Part shown: piece by piece, positions 61,753-64,000 of the stretch
How positions within the stretch are numbered: position 1 is the stretch's first letter
How the letters are laid out: every line of letters begins with the position of its first letter
Assembly (NCBI GenBank): GCA_964612145.1
Contig: CAZTBP010000004.1
Coordinates: forward strand, 124,001 to 188,000
DNA: 64,000 bases
Origin: JAGNLV01 sp964612145
Lineage (GTDB): Bacteria; Zixibacteria; MSB-5A5; GN15; FEB-12
Reading direction: 5' to 3'
The notes under the pieces: generated by a model
Told to the model about the DNA's origin: nothing
Database searches by the model: none
What the model saw: only the letters and a program-made list of their open reading frames with translations
Made by a program: the position numbers and the translations under genes

Positions 61753-62671
61753 CGGGCATCCCAGGTAAGTATATTTTCTTGGATCTTTTCGAATACTGAT
61801 TCTTTTGCAGCCCTTGGGGGGAAATTGTGGTGTCATTTTGAATACTCGTTCTGGTGTCTACGGTCAGGGTCTGGTCTTGCTCTGCCATCTATTTGCGTTG
61901 TGTCCGGATCGTTCCGGCGGTTAGCACCTGAAACCGAAAAGTTGGACAAAGGTTCGCTTTGCAAAACTGTAATTTCATCAGGATAATCATGGTCACTGCA
62001 ATATAGCCGGATAAGCCTTGCGGAGACAGATTTTTTTGGCTACCGACGTCCTCCCGGCTTTACACATTGACAACCGCCGGCGGGGGCATCTGGGTGGTTT
62101 TGGCGGAGGCGTATGGGATGCCCCCTTACTCACGTTGCGCCACATAAGCTTACACCGTATTGGACCCGTTGTGTGATCTTTTTGGGACTGTCCCGGGTAC
62201 GTCCCACTCAAAAAAACAGGGCTCGGTAACAATAATCGTAGGTTTCCGGCACGCGAACTTGTATAATGGACAGTGGATAACAAATTTGAGCTCGACCTTT
62301 ATCGTAGTCTGGTTCTCAAATCACAACCGTTCGTTAAAGCTTAGCCTCGAATTGCTTGCGCAATTGTGCGCACCAAATTACGTCATTTTGAAGCGACTGG
62401 CTCGTTTGAAACGCAACCGACCCCGGGACAAGCAGCAACGGAACGTAGAATGAACATCTGACAACAGCTACCGCGGGTCGGATCAGGATCAACGAAATAA
62501 GGTCCTCGTCAGGAATGTCGTGGTAGTAATCTAAAAATACTGGCCTGATGCCAGTCTTTTCTTTTATTCTGGCAATACATTTCGTTTAATCATGGTCAAT
62601 TACTTTTGTAGCGTAAAAGGACTGCCGGAGGAACATGCTGATTAGGTCAATTAAGGAAACAGGCGTAATTG
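61753..62671. other. 919-bp region without a supported gene
   Basis: Frames here are short and lack ribosome binding sites or recognisable domains. One 9-bp inverted repeat, GGGGGCATC (62082-62090) / GATGCCCCC (62117-62125), separated by 26 nt, could be part of a structured RNA or a chance palindrome. The base composition is more AT-rich toward the right. Confidence 0.45.
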
Positions 62672-63793
62672 ATGCCATCGACAAAACTTAGACGATTGAT
62701 CATCGGAGACAAAGTCGCTGCCATACCTATCGTCCAAGGGGGTATGGGAGTCGGCATATCGCTCTCAGGTCTCGCATCCGCGACGGCCAATGAAGGTGGT
62801 GTCGGTGTCATTGCTGCGGCAGGCATTGGTATGTTCGAGCGAGATTTCTATACCAATTACCTCGAGGCAAATATCCGCGCCATGCGGCGGGAGATACGAA
62901 AGGCAAAATCACTCACTAAGGGGCTGCTGGGGATAAATATCATGTGTGCCTTTTCTCATTACGACGATTTTGTTCAGGTCGCTATTGAGGAAGGTATCGA
63001 TATAATTTTTTCCGGAGCCGGGTTGCCTCTGAATTTGCCGAAGCATTTGGACGGGAGCACCACGACTAAGCTGGTACCTATAATATCATCGGGTCGAGCT
63101 GCGAAACTCATATGCCAACGGTGGCTGGCGAAGTTCGACTACCTCCCCGACGCGATCGTCGTGGAAGGTCCGAAGGCAGGTGGGCATCTCGGATTCAAGT
63201 TGGAGCAGATTAACGACACCGCTTATGCACTGGAGAGACTGGTAACGGATGTTGTTGAAGTAGCAAACTCATTTTCGAATCAATACGGCAAGTCTATTCC
63301 GGTTATTGCGGCTGGTGGGATTTATACCGGTAGAGATATTCGCAAGTTTATTGGACTGGGTGCGGATGCCGTGCAGATGGGCACCCGATTCGTTGCTACT
63401 GAAGAATGCGATGCCGACGAAGCGTTTAAGCAGGCGTATATCGATGCCGGCCAGGAAGATGTCGTTATTATTGAGAGCCCGGTTGGTATGCCGGGTCGAG
63501 CGATAAGGAATGATTTCCTGAACGACGTCAGCGGTGGCTTGAAGAAGCCCTATAAATGTCCCTATCACTGTATTCTCAGCTGTGATTATAAGAACTCTCC
63601 CTATTGTATCGCCGGCGCCCTGATGAATGCGAAAAAGGGACGTTTCCGCAATGGCTTCGCTTTTGCAGGTGCCAACGTTCATCGGGTCAAGGAGATTGTT
63701 TCCGTCAAGAAGCTCATGGCAACCCTGCTGGCCGAATACGAAGGGGCGGTGGAGGATGAAGCGCCGACTCGCGAAAGCCATTCCGTAGAATAG
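62672..63793 (+). CDS. nitronate monooxygenase-family FMN enzyme with Cys cluster
   Basis: 373 aa from ATG 62672 (an in-frame TTG lies 3 nt upstream). The TIM-barrel shows IPIVQGGMGVGISLSGLASATANEGGVGVIAAAG, VEGPKAGGHLGF, and IPVIAAGGIYTGRDIRKFIGLGADAVQMGTRFVATEE, the FMN-binding signature of nitronate monooxygenase and FabK-like enzymes. A C-terminal CPYHCILSCDYKNSPYC stretch (CxxxCxxxCx7C) adds a possible metal or iron-sulfur site, unlike the simple family members. Substrate unknown. Confidence 0.87.
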   Translation: MPSTKLRRLIIGDKVAAIPIVQGGMGVGISLSGLASATANEGGVGVIAAAGIGMFERDFYTNYLEANIRAMRREIRKAKSLTKGLLGINIMCAFSHYDDFVQVAIEEGIDIIFSGAGLPLNLPKHLDGSTTTKLVPIISSGRAAKLICQRWLAKFDYLPDAIVVEGPKAGGHLGFKLEQINDTAYALERLVTDVVEVANSFSNQYGKSIPVIAAGGIYTGRDIRKFIGLGADAVQMGTRFVATEECDADEAFKQAYIDAGQEDVVIIESPVGMPGRAIRNDFLNDVSGGLKKPYKCPYHCILSCDYKNSPYCIAGALMNAKKGRFRNGFAFAGANVHRVKEIVSVKKLMATLLAEYEGAVEDEAPTRESHSVE

Positions 63794-64000
63794 ATCGTTC
63801 AGATTGCGTGAAGGCGACTAGAAGCAGGCCGGCTGGGGTTTCTCTAAGATTTCAGATTGTCTTCGGGTGCAAATTCAGGCATCGATTCACTTTCTTGCGT
63901 ATCGACATATTGCAAATACATAAACCGTATTCGTGCGCCTTCACCGGGGCCGGCTGCAGATCATCGAACTGCCAGGCAGTAGCTGTTAGCGGCATACCTG

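Noticed and set aside
1..64000. tRNA, rRNA or CRISPR arrays
   Set aside because: No cloverleaf, rRNA core sequence or regularly spaced repeats were recognised by eye; a covariance-model scan would be needed to be sure.

Overview
The window looks like chromosomal DNA of a Gram-negative, anaerobic or facultative member of the FCB group, most like candidate phylum Zixibacteria or a close relative. This is inference. The support is large exported proteins ending in YPNPFNP- or YPNPYR-type FlgD-like sorting domains, abundant multihaem cytochromes, frequent TTG/GTG starts behind good Shine-Dalgarno sites, a PbgA/YejM-like inner-membrane protein (so an outer membrane), and a dimeric-type glycyl-tRNA synthetase. 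No rRNA, tRNA, CRISPR array or prophage was seen.

Layout. 1-2928: a type IV pilus regulatory pair (edge-truncated MshEN/receiver/HD/DUF4388 protein and a PilT-like ATPase). 3359-4254: a membrane-anchored thioredoxin-like protein, an exported eight-cysteine peptide and a perfect 30-bp palindromic terminator. 4417-9579: a secreted protein, then the housekeeping run ftsB-like, recO, glyS. 9665-11914: a lipoprotein with SdrD-type repeats and a long polyaspartate tail. 12238-14645: thioredoxin-fold protein, Fe superoxide dismutase and an MscS-type channel. 14940-18406: an octahaem HAO-family cytochrome with a membrane-anchored NapC/NrfH-like partner, and a small cytochrome c. 18559-22561: hydrolase, peroxiredoxin, MsrB, DinB-like and aldo/keto reductase genes with an oxidative-stress flavour. 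22845-31812: a PilX-like protein, a Ser/Thr kinase with TPRs, a LuxR-type ATPase regulator and a methyltransferase. 32017-34773: a sigma-54 activator, an apparent sigma-54 promoter and an OsmC protein. 34844-37246: a MarR/pirin/nitroreductase/VOC stress cluster. 37371-41629: META-domain lipoprotein, S41 peptidase, DoxX, a small membrane protein and a DtxR-family regulator with three matching putative operators. 41709-43966: a TPR protein, an ECF sigma factor and its anti-sigma factor, with a one-base frameshift in sigma. 44086-46682: a second sigma-54 activator followed by its own putative promoter, cupin and DUF3237 genes. 46790-61536: a 1535-aa secreted zincin, a GNAT, a PbgA-like protein, an MFS transporter, lipoproteins, a MITE-like element and an S9 peptidase. 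61576-63793: a Cys-rich small protein, a long empty stretch and a nitronate monooxygenase-family enzyme.

The main themes are redox and electrophile stress defence (SOD, two thioredoxin-fold proteins, MsrB, OsmC, pirin, nitroreductase, MarR), respiratory nitrogen-type cytochromes, surface proteins, and two parallel activator-promoter-target modules controlled by sigma-54. The most useful observations are the two sigma-54 modules with palindromic upstream sites, the DtxR operator set, the sigma-factor frameshift, the redoxin/Cys-peptide pair, the CLCA-like metalloprotease and the HAO/NapC-like pair.
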